Shown piece by piece: positions 62,556-64,000 of a DNA stretch of 64,000 bases. The notes beneath the pieces were generated by a model that did no database searches, was not told where the DNA came from, and was given only the letters and a program-made list of their open reading frames with translations. Origin of the DNA: Nonomuraea solani (GTDB lineage: Bacteria; Actinomycetota; Actinomycetes; Streptosporangiales; Streptosporangiaceae); NCBI RefSeq assembly GCF_900108335.1, contig NZ_FNVT01000018.1, positions 62,001-126,000 of the forward strand, in the 5' to 3' direction. Each line of letters starts with the position of its first letter. Position 1 is the stretch's first letter. The translations under genes and the position numbers were made by a program.

Positions 62556-64000
62556 TCAGCCTTTGACGGTGAGGAGCGGGCGCAGCTCGGCCACCGGGTC
62601 CGCCACCCCGCCCGCGTGCAGGCTCGACACCACGGGCCCGATGTCCTTGTACGCCCACGGAGCCTCCTGCTTGAGGTCTCGCCGCCAGGCCGCCATGACG
62701 TCCGCGCGGCGTGCCACGGTCGGATCGCGGTGGTCCAGCGGCGTGACCACGCGGAAATCCCGCAGGAACGCGTCGAGGTCACGGTCGCCGGCCCGGGCGG
62801 TGGCACCACGCGGGACGCGCCGTCCGGCGCCGTGGCAGGCGCTGGCCAGCGTGCGGGCGTTGCCGTGACCGCGCAGCAGGTAGCTGGAGGCTCCCATCGA
62901 CCCGGGCACGATCACGGGCTCGCCCCACATCGCGTACGGGCCACCGCTCATCTGTTCGTGACCACCCGCGGGCGTCGCGCCTTTGCGGTGGACGACACGG
63001 TCCCCCTCCTGCCAGAACAGGTTGTGCGGCGCGTCATAGACCAGCCGCGCCGCCATCCGACCGCATTCGGCGGCGAGCCCGGCCCGCATGGTGAGGGCGA
63101 GGAAGAACCGGTTGCCCGCGGCGAAGTTGGCGGCGTTGCCGAACGCGTCCAGGTAGCGGCGCCGGGCGGCGGCCGTACGCTCGTCCAGCAGGAACGGCAG
63201 GATCTGGTTGCGGGGCCGCGGCAGCCCCGTCGGCCAGGTCTGACGCAGCCGATCCAGCGCGGTGGCGTTGGCCTGGTGCCCCAGCGACAGCGAACCGCTG
63301 TGCACCATCAGCACGACCGCGCCCTCTGCCAGGCCCCACGCGTACGCGGCGGCGGGGTCGTGGACCCGTGCCACGTACTGCAGCTCCGCGAAATGGTTGC
63401 CGCCGCCGATGCTGCCGATGAGGCTGTCGTGACTGGCTCCCGCGCTCCCGCCGGCGCTGGTGATCCAGTCGGCGAACGCCTCGGCGGTGCCGGTCGGGTG
63501 CGCCGGAGCGTGCATGCGATCCAGGCAGTCCTCGGCGTCGGCCGGCTGGTGACCCTGCCAGGGAGCGTCCCCGGTGAGCAACAGCCCCGGGAGCCCGTCG
63601 CGCAGGAGGGCCTCCCGCTGGGCCGGGGTGAGGGCGATGCGGCGGCCGCCCTCGAAGAACAGGTGCCGCAGCCGCCGTTCCAGGGCGTCCAGGCGCGGCC
63701 GTACCTGCTCCACGGTGAGCGAGGTGACCTCCAGCCGCATGCCGCAGTTGATGTCGTTGCCGACCGCCTGCGGGAGCAGCGCGCCCTCGGTCTCGATGAC
63801 GGTGCCGATCGGGATGCCCGCTCCCTTGTGGAAGTCGGGGGTGAGAACGAGACGGGTCAGGCGGGGCGGCGGGCCGTCATGACCGGGTACGGCCTTCGCG
63901 AGGCGGACGAGGGTGTCGGCGGTCTCCAGGACCGACAGCACTTCGTCGACGGCCGCCGGTTCGAGGGGGACCCGTTCGTCGGCGCAGATGTCGACGGGGA
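62556..64000 (-). CDS. rtcB: RtcB-type RNA ligase (5' partial)
   Basis: The frame stays open to the window end, so the N-terminus is outside. RtcB joins RNA ends with 3'-phosphate using GTP and Mn2+. Seen here: PDFHKGAGIPIG, the Cys/Asp metal site VGNDINCGMRLEV, SIGGGNHFAELQ, VHSGSLSLGH, and the guanylylated His in ASACHGAGRRV. The C-terminal YKDIGPVVSSLHAGGVADPV is standard. All key residues in view are intact. The role is likely RNA repair. Its stop lies 6 bases from the convergent kinase's stop. Confidence 0.92.
   Translation of the reverse strand, partial: PVDICADERVPLEPAAVDEVLSVLETADTLVRLAKAVPGHDGPPPRLTRLVLTPDFHKGAGIPIGTVIETEGALLPQAVGNDINCGMRLEVTSLTVEQVRPRLDALERRLRHLFFEGGRRIALTPAQREALLRDGLPGLLLTGDAPWQGHQPADAEDCLDRMHAPAHPTGTAEAFADWITSAGGSAGASHDSLIGSIGGGNHFAELQYVARVHDPAAAYAWGLAEGAVVLMVHSGSLSLGHQANATALDRLRQTWPTGLPRPRNQILPFLLDERTAAARRRYLDAFGNAANFAAGNRFFLALTMRAGLAAECGRMAARLVYDAPHNLFWQEGDRVVHRKGATPAGGHEQMSGGPYAMWGEPVIVPGSMGASSYLLRGHGNARTLASACHGAGRRVPRGATARAGDRDLDAFLRDFRVVTPLDHRDPTVARRADVMAAWRRDLKQEAPWAYKDIGPVVSSLHAGGVADPVAELRPLLTVKG

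Overview
The window is GC-rich chromosomal DNA from a filamentous actinomycete. GTG and TTG starts with strong GGAG-type ribosome sites are common. There is a mycothiol-dependent isomerase, two large AfsR/LAL-type regulators, several LuxR regulators, many secreted proteins and a rifampicin monooxygenase. Gene families and style suggest Streptosporangiales or a relative, but nothing here fixes the genus. I recognised no rRNA or tRNA gene and no CRISPR array.

Layout. Bases 1-8.4 kb hold a partial DNA/RNA non-specific endonuclease, a convergent membrane NACHT NTPase, a LuxR regulator, a secreted T4-type lysozyme, an O-methyltransferase and a secreted tripeptidyl-aminopeptidase-like hydrolase whose promoter lies inside a large dyad. 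From 8.5 to 16.3 kb is a LacI-controlled sugar or glycoside cluster: LacI regulator, MFS transporter, and divergently a chain of two Gfo/Idh/MocA dehydrogenases, a HbpS-like protein, a TolB-like propeller, a TIM-barrel isomerase/epimerase and a DUF1080 (3-keto-disaccharide hydrolase) protein. Paired TTAGC-N4-GCTAA operators sit in the divergent promoter. The gene set fits C3 oxidation of a glycoside, cleavage of the 3-keto sugar, and reduction.

From 16.4 to 33.4 kb is a mix of secreted proteins, MFS/LysR and FAD-oxidase genes, a LAL-type regulator, VOC, DoxX, SDR, a metallo-beta-lactamase lipoprotein and an alpha/beta hydrolase. From 33.4 to 49.6 kb lies an accessory, decayed stretch. It contains a broken ABC permease, two broken serine recombinases, a Tn3 transposase killed by frameshifts and stop codons, and pieces of a second Tn3-type transposase. 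Intact genes lie between them (ankyrin, S12 hydrolase, MerR, RibD-like pair, YceI, LuxR, VOC).

A roughly 1.4 kb gene unit occurs twice in inverted orientation (about 17.66-19.07 kb and 47.71-49.19 kb). It encodes a Tat-signal, TPR and retropepsin-fold protein in which the catalytic Asp-Thr-Gly is Tyr-Thr-Gly. The first copy has also lost the hydrophobic part of its signal. From 49.6 kb to the end are a hydrolase, a RIO kinase, an aminoglycoside-phosphotransferase homologue, a mycothiol isomerase, a SARP-type regulator, a methyltransferase, rifampicin monooxygenase, small secreted proteins, a coiled-coil protein, a P-loop kinase and a partial RtcB.

The most unusual regulatory signal is an 11-bp-period array of the heptamer TGTTGAG/CTCAACA upstream of secreted-protein genes at two places 45 kb apart. 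A second heptamer class (CCGTGTG) with the same period lies beside the SARP gene and upstream of one copy of the duplicated gene. The pattern matches how SARP and OmpR-type winged-helix regulators bind.
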